Both the position numbers and the translations under genes were made by a program. Below are positions 1-8,074 of a DNA stretch of 64,000 bases, one piece after another (the stretch's first letter is position 1; every line of letters begins with the position of its first letter). Source of the DNA: Bacteroidales bacterium (GTDB lineage Bacteria; Bacteroidota; Bacteroidia; Bacteroidales; UBA932); assembly GCA_016286385.1 (NCBI GenBank), contig JAEESO010000003.1:1-64000 (forward strand), in the 5' to 3' direction. The notes beneath the pieces were generated by a model that saw nothing but the letters and a program-made list of their open reading frames with translations, was not told the DNA's origin and did no database searches.

Positions 1-12
1 AGCGGTTTTCTG

Positions 13-97
13 CGGAGGAAGAGGGATTCGAACCCCCGGTACATTGCTGTACAACAGTTTTCAAGACTGCCGCCATCGACCACTCGGCCATTCCTCC
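13..97 (-). tRNA. tRNA-Ser (anticodon UGA)
   Basis: Read on the minus strand, an 85-nt class II tRNA folds. The acceptor arms GGAGGAA and TTCCTCC pair, followed by a G discriminator at 13. The anticodon loop CTTGAAA gives UGA. A long variable arm of the serine type and a GTTCGAATCC T-loop follow. CCA is not encoded. A TATCTTTG promoter box lies 12 bases upstream, so it is probably transcribed alone. Confidence 0.96.
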
Positions 98-108
98 AAA
101 CGGGAGTG

Positions 109-139
109 CAAAGATAGGAAAAATTTATTCCTTTGCAAA
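109..139 (-). promoter_or_regulatory. Promoter of tRNA-Ser
   Basis: On the minus strand, TATCTTTG (116-109) is preceded by TTTG (139-136) with exactly 19 bases between them, the classic Bacteroidota primary sigma layout. The -33 box lies inside the last codons of lspA. Confidence 0.85.
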
Positions 140-718
140 AAACTTCCAGTGAAATAGTATCAAATAAATTGCTCCGCAGGTTACGCAGCTGTCGGCAAAG
201 TTGAAAACGGGCTCGAAGAAGATGTGCCCTCCAAGGCCGGGAACCCAGCTGGGCCATGTCCAGAGCGGGAAATAGAACATATCCACAACCTTGCCCTGCA
301 TAAAAGGAGCGTATGAACCAAGAGTAGCTACTGTGGTGTACGTGGACTCACTGAAGATGAGGCCGTAGCAAAGGCAATCCACAATGTTGCCAAACGCACC
401 GGCCGTAATGAGCGTGAGCCCTACAAGGACTCCCATGGGCACCTTCGGAGTGCGCTTCAGAAGCTTTGAAATCCACCAGCAGAGCGCCCCAAACAGCACA
501 ATTCGGAAAATGGTAAGGATGTACTTCCCTATCACTCCGCCGAAGGCCATGCCAAAGGCCATACCCTTGTTCTCCACAAACACCAGCTGGAACCAGTTGC
601 CCAGCACCGGAATGCTTTCCCCAAGGGTCATGTTAGTCTTGACCAGGACTTTTATGACCTGGTCTATGACCACAAGCAAGACGCCAAGAAAGATTAGAAA
701 CTGTCCTTTACTCTTCAT
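125..718 (-). CDS. lspA: Lipoprotein signal peptidase (signal peptidase II)
   Basis: A 197-residue inner-membrane aspartyl protease that cleaves the signal peptide of prolipoproteins after the lipobox cysteine has been lipidated. Four hydrophobic segments are visible. The two catalytic aspartates are D114 (in GNIVDC) and D176 (in FNFADSC), and the conserved early DQ pair is at 19-20. It is longer than the roughly 165-residue E. coli enzyme because of a loop between the two motifs (about 122-170), as in other Bacteroidales. It is the last gene of ileS-dksA-lspA, 32 bases after dksA; that gap is filled by a dispersed repeat. Confidence 0.95.
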   Translation of the reverse strand: MKSKGQFLIFLGVLLVVIDQVIKVLVKTNMTLGESIPVLGNWFQLVFVENKGMAFGMAFGGVIGKYILTIFRIVLFGALCWWISKLLKRTPKVPMGVLVGLTLITAGAFGNIVDCLCYGLIFSESTYTTVATLGSYAPFMQGKVVDMFYFPLWTWPSWVPGLGGHIFFEPVFNFADSCVTCGAIYLILFHWKFFAKE

Positions 719-746
719 GAGATTTCTCGACTGCGCTCGAAATGAC
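719..746. repeat. Dispersed repeat, GTCATTTCGAGCG family (copy 1)
   Basis: A 28-bp imperfect palindrome, readable on the minus strand as GTCATTTCGAGCGCAGTCGA followed by GAAATCTC. It fills the gap between dksA and lspA. A copy differing in about one base is at 59442-59469, and longer relatives are at 27428-27465 and 60711-60752. Confidence 0.8.
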
Positions 747-750
747 AGTA

Positions 751-1152
751 CTACTTCCTGCCGGTCTTTTCAAGTATTGCCTTGCCTTCTACGGTTGTTG
801 TAGCGTGGGGAACCAGACGCAGGCGCTCCTTGGGGATGAGCTTACCTGTTACGCGGCATATGCCGTAGGTCTTGTTCTCAATGCGTACAAGAGCAGCCTC
901 AAGGTTCTGGATGAACTTGTACTGACGCTGTGCAAGTGCGCCGGCCTCTTCCTTTGAAAGCTGGAATGCGCCGTCGTCTTCCACAGTCTTGAATGTGGGA
1001 GCGGTGTCAAGGATGTCGTTACCGCCGGCGTGAGTGACGATTTCCCTGAGGGTAGCGTACTCTGCGCGGGCTTTTTCCAGCATCTCATTGATGATGGTGC
1101 GGAATTCCTCAAGCTCTTCGTCGGAATAGCGAGTCTTTGTGTTCTCTTCCAT
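751..1152 (-). CDS. dksA: TraR/DksA-family protein lacking the zinc-finger cysteines
   Basis: A 133-residue protein with an N-terminal coiled-coil-like half (10-95) and a C-terminal segment YGICRVTGKLIPKERL typical of Bacteroidota DksA/TraR homologues. In the classical family four cysteines bind zinc; here only C99 remains, the other positions being T, P and H-type residues. It is expected to act as an RNA polymerase secondary-channel factor, but that role is inferred from the family. It starts 4 bases after the ileS stop and is probably co-transcribed with ileS and lspA. The symbol is a family assignment, not proof of DksA function. Confidence 0.82.
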   Translation of the reverse strand: MEENTKTRYSDEELEEFRTIINEMLEKARAEYATLREIVTHAGGNDILDTAPTFKTVEDDGAFQLSKEEAGALAQRQYKFIQNLEAALVRIENKTYGICRVTGKLIPKERLRLVPHATTTVEGKAILEKTGRK

Positions 1153-1156
1153 ATTC

Positions 1157-4100
1157 TTATCTTTTTACGGTTAGCTTTATTGTGCCCTCGGTCCATTCAA
1201 CCTCCGCCGCATCTGCGGGAGCATCGGCAGCCTTTTCAAGGCCGATGGAAAGGGACAGTGTCTGTGATTTGATATAGTCTGAATACACCTGCAGGGCTTC
1301 TGCAAGTGAAGGATCGTCTGAATAAACTACGGTGTGGATGCGGTCCGTGACCTCAAAGCCGGAAGCCTTGCGGAGGTTCTGGATACGGTTCACAAGCTCA
1401 CGGGAAAGGCCTTCAAGCCTTAGCTCTGGCGTGACCTCGATATCAAGGGCAACGGTGAGGGAGCCCTCAGATGCGACCTGCCAGCCCTCAACATCCTCCG
1501 ATGAAATGGCGTAATCTCCGGGATTAAGGACAACGTCACCGCCGGAAAGTGCAAGGGTATATGTCTCCCCTGCTGTCTCTGCCTTCTGGATGGCCGATAT
1601 TACAGGCTGGTCCAGAGCGCCGAACGCTGCGGCAATCTCCTTCATACGGGCGCCGTAGGTTTTGCCAAGCACTTTGAAGTTGGGCTTGATGCGGAGAGTC
1701 ATGATGCCGGAAGCATCCTCAATGAACTCCATCTCCTTCACATTGACCTCTGTAAGGATGATGCCCTTCACCTGATCCAGCTGACGGCGCACCTTGTCTG
1801 AAATGACAGGAATCATCACCTTCTGGAGCGGCTGACGCACAGGGATATTCACCTTCTTGCGGATACCAAGGATAAGGGACGTTGCCTGCTGGGCAAGAGC
1901 CATACGCTCTTCAAGGTCCTTGTCCACGGCCTCTTCCGAAGCCTCCGGCATAAGCGTGAAATGCACGCTCTCTGCGCCGGGAACAAGGTCACAGTAGAGC
2001 TGGTCCATGAAGAACGGAGCAATAGGCGCAGCAAGTACGGCAACGTCTACAAGCACCTTGTAGAGGGTCTCGTAGGCCGCTTTCTTGTCAGGGGTCATTT
2101 CCCCTGCCCAGTAACGCTGGCGGTTAAGGCGCACATACCAGTTGGAGACGTCGTCGCAGACAAATGCCTCAAGGATACGGCCGGCCGATTTTACATCGTA
2201 GTCCTCATAAGCCGCCCTCACGTCACGGATGACCGTGTTTAGCTTGGAAAGGATCCAGCGGTCAAGTTCCGTTACGGCTGCGGCGCAGCTTTCAGGCTTC
2301 CAGCCGTCAATGTTGGCATACCTTGCAAAAAAGGCATACGTGTTATACAGGGTGCCGAAGAACTTGCGGCGGACATCACTCACCCCGCCCTCGTCAAACT
2401 TGAGGTTGTCCCAGGGCTCTGCGTTGGTGAGCATATACCAGCGGAGGGCATCGGCCCCGTAATTATCCAGTGCCTGGAAAGGATCCACGGCGTTTCCAAG
2501 GCGCTTTGACATCTTGTTGCCGTTCTTGTCCAGCACCAGACCGTTGGAAATCACTCTCTTGAAAGCGGGAGTGCCGCTTATCATTGTGTGGATGGCGTGG
2601 AGGGTATAGAACCAGCCGCGGGTTTGGTCAACGCCTTCCGCGATGAAATCTGCGGTGGCGCCGAAACCGGGCTTTCCAAGGTTACGGAGGCCCTCCTGGG
2701 CATAAGGCATGGCGCCGGAGTCAAACCACACATCAATGAGGTCTGTCTCCCTTGTCATCTTCTTGCCGGAGGCCGATACAAGGTAGATATAGTCTACATA
2801 CGGCCTGTGGAGGTCTATCTTATTGTAATTCTCAAGGCTCATGTCCTCCGGATCAAAGCCCTTGTCCTTAAGCGGATTGGAGCTCATGACGCCGGCTGCT
2901 ACGGCCTTTTCAATCTCATTATAAAGTTCCTTAACGGAGCCGATGCAGATCTCTTCCTTTCCATCCTCTGTGCGCCAGATGGGCAGCGGAGTGCCCCAGT
3001 AGCGGCTGCGGGAAAGGTTCCAGTCCTGGATGTTCTCCAGCCACTGGCCGAAGCGGCCGGTACCGGTGCTGGCGGGTTTCCAGGTGATCTGCTTATTGAG
3101 CGCCACCATCTCATCCTTTACGGCCGATGCCTTGATGAACCAGCTGTCAAGCGGGTAATACAGCACCGGGAGATCCGTGCGCCAACTGTGGGGATAGCTG
3201 TGGACGTGTTTCTGGACCTTGAATGCGCGGCCATCCGCTTTCATCATTACGCAGAGGTCTATGTCCAGGGTGCCTTCTTCATCCACGTGCTCGAAGTACT
3301 GCTTGTAGCCGGCCTTAACGTATCTTCCGGAGTACTCCTTATATGAAGGCTCCACGGTGGCAGCAAAAGCAGGATCCATATCTTCAAGGCGCATGAAGCG
3401 GCCCTGGCGGTCTACCTGGGCCTGAGGGTTGCCGTCCTTGTCTATGGGCATGATGGCGCCGATTCCTGCAGCGGCGGCAACGCGTTTGTCGTCGGCGCCG
3501 AAGGTGGGGGCGATATGGACGATACCCGTACCGTCACTGGTGGTGACATAGTCTCCGGGGATTACGCGGAAAGCGTCTCCGTTTGGCTTGAACCAGGGAA
3601 TGAGCTGATGATAGCGGATACCAACCAGGTCTTTGCCCTTGAAACAGCCCTCCAGCACCTTGTAGGGCACAATCTTATCTCCTTTCTGGTATGATTCCAT
3701 GGGGATTTCCGCGCCCTTGGGATTGAACCAGGCGCCAAGGAGGTCCTTTGCCAGCACGTAAACTGCAGGATCTCCGGTGTAGGGGTTGAAGGAGAGTACG
3801 CGGATGTACTCAATCTCAGGACCTACGCAGAGAGCAGTGTTTGAAGGAAGGGTCCAGGGAGTTGTGGTCCAGGCCAGGAAGTATGCGGGAACGGTTTCCG
3901 TGCCGTAAAGAGGCTGGGAAACTCCGTCCTTTATTATCTCAAACTGCACGGTGGCAGTGGTGTCAGAAACGTCCTTGTAGCAGCCGGGCTGGTTGAGCTC
4001 ATGGGAGCTGAGGCCGGTGCCGTCAGTAGGAGAATATGGCTGGATGGTGTATCCCTTGTAAAGAAGGCCCTTATCATAGATCTTCTTTATGAGATACCAC

Positions 4101-4576
4101 AGCGTTTCAATATAGCGGTTGTCGTAGGTGATGTAAGGGTCTTTCATATCTACCCAGTAACCTACGCGCTCTGTCATGTTCTCCCACTCCGCGGTGTATT
4201 TCATCACCTCCTTGCGGCAGGTGGCGTTGTATTCATCCACGCTCACCTTTGTGCCTATATCGGCCTTGGTGATTCCAAGTTTTTTCTCTACGCCAAGCTC
4301 TACGGGGAGTCCGTGGGTGTCCCATCCGGCGCGGCGAGCTACGCGGTAACCGGTTTGGGTTTTGTAACGGCAGATGGCATCCTTGATGGAACGGGCCATG
4401 ACATGGTGGATGCCTGGCATTCCGTTTGCAGACGGCGGACCCTCAAAGAATATGAACTCAGGAGCACCTTCGCGAAGCTCAAGTGACTTCCCGAAGGCGT
4501 TCATCCTTTTCCATCTCTCCAGGACCTCTTTTCCCGTTTGAGTAAGGTCCAATCCCTTATATTCTTTGAATGTCAT
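1157..4576 (-). CDS. ileS: Isoleucyl-tRNA synthetase with swapped HIGH motif
   Basis: Charges tRNA-Ile in the cytoplasm. A class I synthetase of 1,139 residues from the chosen start, longer than the 938-residue E. coli enzyme. The KMSKS loop is KMSKR at about K688. The HIGH-type motif reads G55-I56-H57-H58, i.e. GXHH rather than HXGH. The CP1 editing domain and a long C-terminal anticodon-binding region follow. The ATG at 4576 is preferred over an in-frame upstream ATG (4618), because the TATCTTTG promoter box (4616-4623) overlaps the latter. First gene of ileS-dksA-lspA. Confidence 0.96.
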   Translation of the reverse strand: MTFKEYKGLDLTQTGKEVLERWKRMNAFGKSLELREGAPEFIFFEGPPSANGMPGIHHVMARSIKDAICRYKTQTGYRVARRAGWDTHGLPVELGVEKKLGITKADIGTKVSVDEYNATCRKEVMKYTAEWENMTERVGYWVDMKDPYITYDNRYIETLWYLIKKIYDKGLLYKGYTIQPYSPTDGTGLSSHELNQPGCYKDVSDTTATVQFEIIKDGVSQPLYGTETVPAYFLAWTTTPWTLPSNTALCVGPEIEYIRVLSFNPYTGDPAVYVLAKDLLGAWFNPKGAEIPMESYQKGDKIVPYKVLEGCFKGKDLVGIRYHQLIPWFKPNGDAFRVIPGDYVTTSDGTGIVHIAPTFGADDKRVAAAAGIGAIMPIDKDGNPQAQVDRQGRFMRLEDMDPAFAATVEPSYKEYSGRYVKAGYKQYFEHVDEEGTLDIDLCVMMKADGRAFKVQKHVHSYPHSWRTDLPVLYYPLDSWFIKASAVKDEMVALNKQITWKPASTGTGRFGQWLENIQDWNLSRSRYWGTPLPIWRTEDGKEEICIGSVKELYNEIEKAVAAGVMSSNPLKDKGFDPEDMSLENYNKIDLHRPYVDYIYLVSASGKKMTRETDLIDVWFDSGAMPYAQEGLRNLGKPGFGATADFIAEGVDQTRGWFYTLHAIHTMISGTPAFKRVISNGLVLDKNGNKMSKRLGNAVDPFQALDNYGADALRWYMLTNAEPWDNLKFDEGGVSDVRRKFFGTLYNTYAFFARYANIDGWKPESCAAAVTELDRWILSKLNTVIRDVRAAYEDYDVKSAGRILEAFVCDDVSNWYVRLNRQRYWAGEMTPDKKAAYETLYKVLVDVAVLAAPIAPFFMDQLYCDLVPGAESVHFTLMPEASEEAVDKDLEERMALAQQATSLILGIRKKVNIPVRQPLQKVMIPVISDKVRRQLDQVKGIILTEVNVKEMEFIEDASGIMTLRIKPNFKVLGKTYGARMKEIAAAFGALDQPVISAIQKAETAGETYTLALSGGDVVLNPGDYAISSEDVEGWQVASEGSLTVALDIEVTPELRLEGLSRELVNRIQNLRKASGFEVTDRIHTVVYSDDPSLAEALQVYSDYIKSQTLSLSIGLEKAADAPADAAEVEWTEGTIKLTVKR

Positions 4577-4595
4577 ATAATTTTTCCTAATTTTG
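4565..4595 (+). promoter_or_regulatory. Promoter of cvpA-tsaB
   Basis: TTTG (4565-4568), 19 bases, then TAATTTTG (4588-4595), pointing right. Its -33 element lies within the ileS 5' coding end, so it overlaps the divergent ileS start region. A leader of about 45 bases to the cvpA ATG follows. Confidence 0.8.
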
Positions 4596-4615
4596 CATTG
4601 CCGATTTTTAGGGTA

Positions 4616-4646
4616 CAAAGATAATCATTTTAACTCTCATACGCAA
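4616..4646 (-). promoter_or_regulatory. Promoter of ileS operon
   Basis: Minus-strand TATCTTTG (4623-4616), with a TTG at the -33 position (4646-4644). It is back-to-back with the cvpA promoter in a 71-bp divergent region. The leader to the ATG at 4576 would be about 33 bases. Confidence 0.8.
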
Positions 4647-4647
4647 T

Positions 4648-5166
4648 ATGAACGTTCTCGATATAGTGATTCTTCTGCTCTTCCTCCCGGGCATCATCCG
4701 GGGTATTTCGAAGGGTTTCATTGAGCAGGCGGTCTCACTGGCCGGAATAGTGGCCAGCGTATGGATGGCATTCAAGTTCTCATCTCTTGTAAGTGAGAAA
4801 CTTAGCGCCTATATAAATGTGTCGGACACCGTTCTCAAGATAGTGTCTTTCATCATCATTCTCATAGTGGTGTCAATAGTGGTGCTACTTATTGCAAAAC
4901 TTCTCACGGGGCTTTTCAAGATGGCCAATCTTGGCTGGGTGAACCGCCTTCTGGGCTTTGTCTTCGCCGTGGCTCTGTCGGCCGTGGTTATCGGCCTTGT
5001 TGCCATCCTCTTTGATACCGTAAATGAGAAGTTTGAACTGGTGACAAGCCCCGTCCTCACGGAGTCCGTGCTCTACGGCGCCCTCCGTGACCTTGGCTAC
5101 ACCGTATTCCCCTTCCTGAAGGAACTGTTCCAAACCGCTTCTGAGACTGCTGCAGCAGCCGTTTAA
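4648..5166 (+). CDS. CvpA family membrane protein
   Basis: A 172-residue protein with four predicted membrane helices (about 2-25, 28-46, 64-88, 98-122) and the family opening NVLDIVILLLFLPGIIRG. Homologues are linked to colicin V production, biofilm and envelope stress; the molecular role is unclear. It is followed after 3 bases by tsaB, so the two form an operon behind the promoter at 4565-4595. Confidence 0.85.
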   Translation: MNVLDIVILLLFLPGIIRGISKGFIEQAVSLAGIVASVWMAFKFSSLVSEKLSAYINVSDTVLKIVSFIIILIVVSIVVLLIAKLLTGLFKMANLGWVNRLLGFVFAVALSAVVIGLVAILFDTVNEKFELVTSPVLTESVLYGALRDLGYTVFPFLKELFQTASETAAAAV

Positions 5167-5169
5167 TTT

Positions 5170-5853
5170 ATGGCTAGAATCCTTTTAATAGAAACTTCCA
5201 CTGCGGTTCTCTCTGTGGCTTTGTCAGAGAATGGTACCGTGGTTACATCCCGTGAATGCCGTGAGCCCCGCCTTCAGGCATCACTTACCGCTCCACTTGT
5301 GAAGGAAGTACTTGACTCAAAAGGTCTTGCGGCCCGGGATTGTGATGCTATCTGCGTTGGGAAAGGCCCCGGATCCTACACCGGCCTCAGGGTTGGAGTA
5401 TCCACTGCAAAAGGTCTGGCCTTTGGCGCCGGACTGCCGCTGATAGCCATAGGCTCGCTGGATATCCTTGCTCATGCCGCAATAGACGGGAACCACACAG
5501 TAATTCCAATGATCGACGCCCGCCGCATGGAGGTTTACACCGCGGTGTTCTCCCCTGCCGGAGAGCAGCTTTCGCCTGTGGAGGCTAAAATTATCGGCCC
5601 AGATTCCTTTGCAGAATATCTTGAGAAAGGCCCGGTGCTGTTTATTGGGGACGGAGCCCTGAAATGCAAGGACGTCATCACCCACCCCAACGCCAGCTTC
5701 AGTGAGGCCTGGCCCATTGCTTCCAATATGGCCCCCCTGGCAGAGAAAGCCTTCAATGAAGGCCGGTTCGAAGACCTTGCATACTTCGAGCCCTTCTACC
5801 TGAAAGACTTTGTGGCTACCGTCTCACGCAAGTCAATTTTACCTGGCATATAA
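5170..5853 (+). CDS. tsaB: tRNA threonylcarbamoyladenosine biosynthesis protein TsaB
   Basis: A 227-residue ASKHA-fold protein. TsaB pairs with TsaD and TsaE to transfer threonylcarbamoyl to A37 of ANN-decoding tRNAs. Visible signatures are the N-terminal ILLIETST, the GKGPGSYTGLRVG loop (about 66-78) and FEPFYLKDFV near the end. Typical length. Second gene after cvpA. Its stop lies inside the left flank of a dispersed hairpin repeat. Confidence 0.94.
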   Translation: MARILLIETSTAVLSVALSENGTVVTSRECREPRLQASLTAPLVKEVLDSKGLAARDCDAICVGKGPGSYTGLRVGVSTAKGLAFGAGLPLIAIGSLDILAHAAIDGNHTVIPMIDARRMEVYTAVFSPAGEQLSPVEAKIIGPDSFAEYLEKGPVLFIGDGALKCKDVITHPNASFSEAWPIASNMAPLAEKAFNEGRFEDLAYFEPFYLKDFVATVSRKSILPGI

Positions 5854-5936
5854 TCCACTGATAATCAATATTTTACACATAGTCGGGTGCACCTGGAGGT
5901 GCACCCGACTATTTATAACATGCTGTGAATCAGCGG
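5853..5936. repeat. Intergenic hairpin element, copy A
   Basis: The core is a 16-bp perfect inverted repeat (ATAGTCGGGTGCACCT and its complement, 5879-5912) with a two-base loop. It is bounded by imperfect arms, ACTGATAATCAA on the left and CTGTGAATCAGCGG on the right. It lies between the convergent tsaB and thioredoxin-like genes. Related elements are at 21429-21510, 22850-22945, 28056-28182 and 30061-30187. No U-tract, so it is not a standard terminator. Confidence 0.85.
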
Positions 5937-5953
5937 TTTATACGCCAGAAAGA

Positions 5954-7069
5954 TTAGAGTTTCTTCCTGAGGTACTTGCGTATATCGGCCGCATTACGGA
6001 CGTTGGCGGCAGCATCAATTTCCCCGTCCACAATGAACCAGGCCATAGGAAGGGACGTGACACCATAAAGGCCGATGTACGGGGAGTCAATTCCGCGGAT
6101 GTCGCACACGTTCACCCAGGGAAGATTCTGGTTGCGCATGGCCTTTCCCCATTCGGCTTTATCCACGTTGAGGGACACGGCGTAAATCTCGAAGCCCTTG
6201 TCATGGAACTCCTCATAAATGGGCTTCAGGGCATCCAGGTTGAACATTTTCTGTTCTGCGGTGGTGGCCCAGAAATACACCATGGTAACCTTTGATTCAA
6301 CCTCTGAGAGCTTCACCTTCTTACCGTCAACGCCGGGGAGATTGATATCTATGTAGCCAACCTCCTGGGCCTTGTTTATACGGGCCGATAATTCCATCTC
6401 CGACACCCTTTTATCGGCCTCCTTCTCAAGGGCCTTCACGTACTTGGAATCCGGATACACAGTCTTAAGGGAATCGCAGATACTGCGCATCAGAAGGCCG
6501 TCTGTGGACTGAGCGAACACAGGAAGACCATCGTTGATCTTCTGGAAGAAGACAGGCACAACGGTAAGTGAATAGGGATGAGCCATAACATACTGCACCC
6601 TGTCACGATAATATGCCACATACCTGCGGGAGATGGCGGCATTGCCCTTGAGAGGGTTTGTGATGATGCGGGAAATATCCCGTACGCAGGCGTTGTAGGC
6701 ATTCTCTACCTTCTGGAGATTGAGGGTTTCCTCACTCCCCTCCACCTTGTATGCGCCAAGGGTATCGGTCTCCACAGCCACTACGTCTCCCTTCTGAAGA
6801 AGCAGGGACGCAACCTGGCGGTCCTTATAATAAAGGTATACGAACTCCGGCTGGGCCTCCTTGATGTCCATGGTGTAGGAGAAGGCGCCGTCTTCCTCGG
6901 TCTTCAGGGTATCCAGCACCTGGAAACGGTTCACGTCCAGGAGCTTTACAATGAGCTCTGAATCAGGGCCGTCCTTGAGAACACCGTTGATGTAAGTTTT
7001 CTCAGGGTCGCAGGAGAAAAGGATGGTGCAAAGGAGAGCACCAAGGATAATGCGGCTAAAGTTTCTCAT
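5954..7069 (-). CDS. Thioredoxin-fold lipoprotein (TlpA/DUF4369-like) without CXXC
   Basis: A 371-residue predicted lipoprotein. From the ATG at 7069 the signal peptide ends in the lipobox LFSC (C20), so the protein is membrane-anchored in the periplasm. Residues about 22-110 look like the DUF4369 domain, and about 235-370 form a TlpA/redoxin-like thioredoxin fold (TMVYFWATTAEQKM). The CXXC that normally follows WAT is replaced by TAEQ, so disulfide chemistry is unlikely. A longer reading frame from 7093 is possible, but the chosen start gives the clean lipoprotein signal. It overlaps the HIT gene stop by 14 bases. Confidence 0.8.
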   Translation of the reverse strand: MRNFSRIILGALLCTILFSCDPEKTYINGVLKDGPDSELIVKLLDVNRFQVLDTLKTEEDGAFSYTMDIKEAQPEFVYLYYKDRQVASLLLQKGDVVAVETDTLGAYKVEGSEETLNLQKVENAYNACVRDISRIITNPLKGNAAISRRYVAYYRDRVQYVMAHPYSLTVVPVFFQKINDGLPVFAQSTDGLLMRSICDSLKTVYPDSKYVKALEKEADKRVSEMELSARINKAQEVGYIDINLPGVDGKKVKLSEVESKVTMVYFWATTAEQKMFNLDALKPIYEEFHDKGFEIYAVSLNVDKAEWGKAMRNQNLPWVNVCDIRGIDSPYIGLYGVTSLPMAWFIVDGEIDAAANVRNAADIRKYLRKKL

Positions 7070-7460
7070 ACTCTGCAAAGATTTTAGCGGCAATCTCCTT
7101 CATCTGCTGAGGCTCAAGCTGCAGCTTTGCCTTCCTGAAATCAAGGTCTCCTTCAGTCTGAAGAGGAACCAGATGAATGTGAGTGTGAGGCACTTCCATG
7201 CCCAGCACTGCAACGCCTACCCTCTTGCAGGGAACGGCCGCCTTAAGCGCTACGGCAACCTTGCGGGCAAAGGCCCATAGGCCGGCGTAAGTAGTCTCAT
7301 CAAGATGGAAGATGTAGTCGTCCTCAACATTCTTGGGGATCACCAGGGTATGACCTGCGGCAAGCGGAGAAATATCCAGGAAGGCGTAGAAATCATCGGA
7401 CTCCGCGCACTTGTAGGAAGGGATCTCGCCCTTGGCGATTTTTGTAAAGATAGTAGCCAT
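7056..7460 (-). CDS. HIT family (histidine triad) hydrolase
   Basis: A 134-residue cytoplasmic HIT protein, probably a nucleoside phosphoramidase/Hint-like hydrolase. The triad motif HTHIHL places histidines at 92, 94 and 96; the N-terminal MATIFTKIAKGEIP and GHTLVIPK are typical Hint signatures. The ATG at 7460 is chosen over an upstream in-frame ATG (7487) because it starts at the conserved family N-terminus and lies 1 base after the greA stop. Middle gene of greA-HIT-thioredoxin-like. Confidence 0.92.
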   Translation of the reverse strand: MATIFTKIAKGEIPSYKCAESDDFYAFLDISPLAAGHTLVIPKNVEDDYIFHLDETTYAGLWAFARKVAVALKAAVPCKRVGVAVLGMEVPHTHIHLVPLQTEGDLDFRKAKLQLEPQQMKEIAAKIFAEYEKL

Positions 7461-7461
7461 C

Positions 7462-7929
7462 TTACAGGGAAATTTCCACAATTTCAAACTTCATGATACC
7501 GCTGGGCACCTTTGCCTCAACAACCTCACCTTTTGAATGGCCGATAAGGGCCTTGCCGATAGGAGTTGTGGCTGCAAGGAGGCCCTTGGAGAAATCGGCC
7601 TCACTTTCAGGGACGATCTGGAAATTCATCACCATCTTGTTGGTGAGATTCTTCACCTTAACCTTGGAAAGGAGCTGCACGCTGTCTGCGCTGAGCTTGC
7701 TCTCATCGATCACGCGGGCGTTTGCCACCTTCTCCTTAAGGCGTGCGATTTTCACCTCCAGAAGACCCTGAGCGTCACGCGCTGCGTCATATTCCGCATT
7801 TTCTGAGAGGTCTCCCTTCTCACGTGCCTCTGCAATTGCAGCGGCGATAACCGGCCTCTGGGCCAGGGCATCGGCGAGTTCCTTCTTGATCTTGTCCAGA
7901 CCCGCCTGAGTCATCATTTCAATTGGCAT
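7462..7929 (-). CDS. greA: Transcription elongation factor GreA
   Basis: A 155-residue factor that rescues backtracked RNA polymerase by stimulating transcript cleavage. The N-terminal coiled coil (about 8-78) carries the GDLSENAEYDAARD tip, whose acidic residues coordinate the catalytic Mg. The C-terminal FKBP-like domain ends KVPSGIMKFEIVEISL. First gene of a three-gene unit. Its roughly 90-base leader contains an intrinsic-terminator-like hairpin (7974-8008) between promoter and start, suggesting attenuation. Confidence 0.95.
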   Translation of the reverse strand: MPIEMMTQAGLDKIKKELADALAQRPVIAAAIAEAREKGDLSENAEYDAARDAQGLLEVKIARLKEKVANARVIDESKLSADSVQLLSKVKVKNLTNKMVMNFQIVPESEADFSKGLLAATTPIGKALIGHSKGEVVEAKVPSGIMKFEIVEISL

Positions 7930-7973
7930 ATTAGATTTACCTTTTATTTTTTCTTTTTACGTTTTACGTTGTC

Positions 7974-8008
7974 AAAAAAAGTTGCAACGACCCTTTGAGG
8001 CCGTCGCA
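7974..8008 (-). terminator. Terminator-like hairpin inside the greA leader
   Basis: On the minus strand, TGCGACGGCC pairs with GGGTCGTTGCA around a short loop (8008-7983). Then come AC and seven Ts (7980-7974). It lies downstream of the greA promoter and upstream of its ATG. It could attenuate greA, and it could also stop read-through from the long ribF operon. Confidence 0.75.
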
Positions 8009-8021
8009 GTTTATGTGTATG

Positions 8022-8052
8022 CAAAGATAGCAATTACTTTTTACAATTCAAA
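8022..8052 (-). promoter_or_regulatory. Promoter of greA operon
   Basis: Minus-strand TTTG (8052-8049), 19 bases, TATCTTTG (8029-8022): a perfect match to the Bacteroidota consensus. The predicted start is near 8015, leaving about 85 bases of leader with the hairpin at 7974-8008. Confidence 0.85.
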
Positions 8053-8074
8053 ACCTTCCCCGTCTTGGCCCCGC

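Noticed and set aside
5853..5936. Hairpin copy A as the tsaB intrinsic terminator
   Set aside because: Strong stem but no U-run on either strand, and the same element occurs elsewhere in non-terminal positions.
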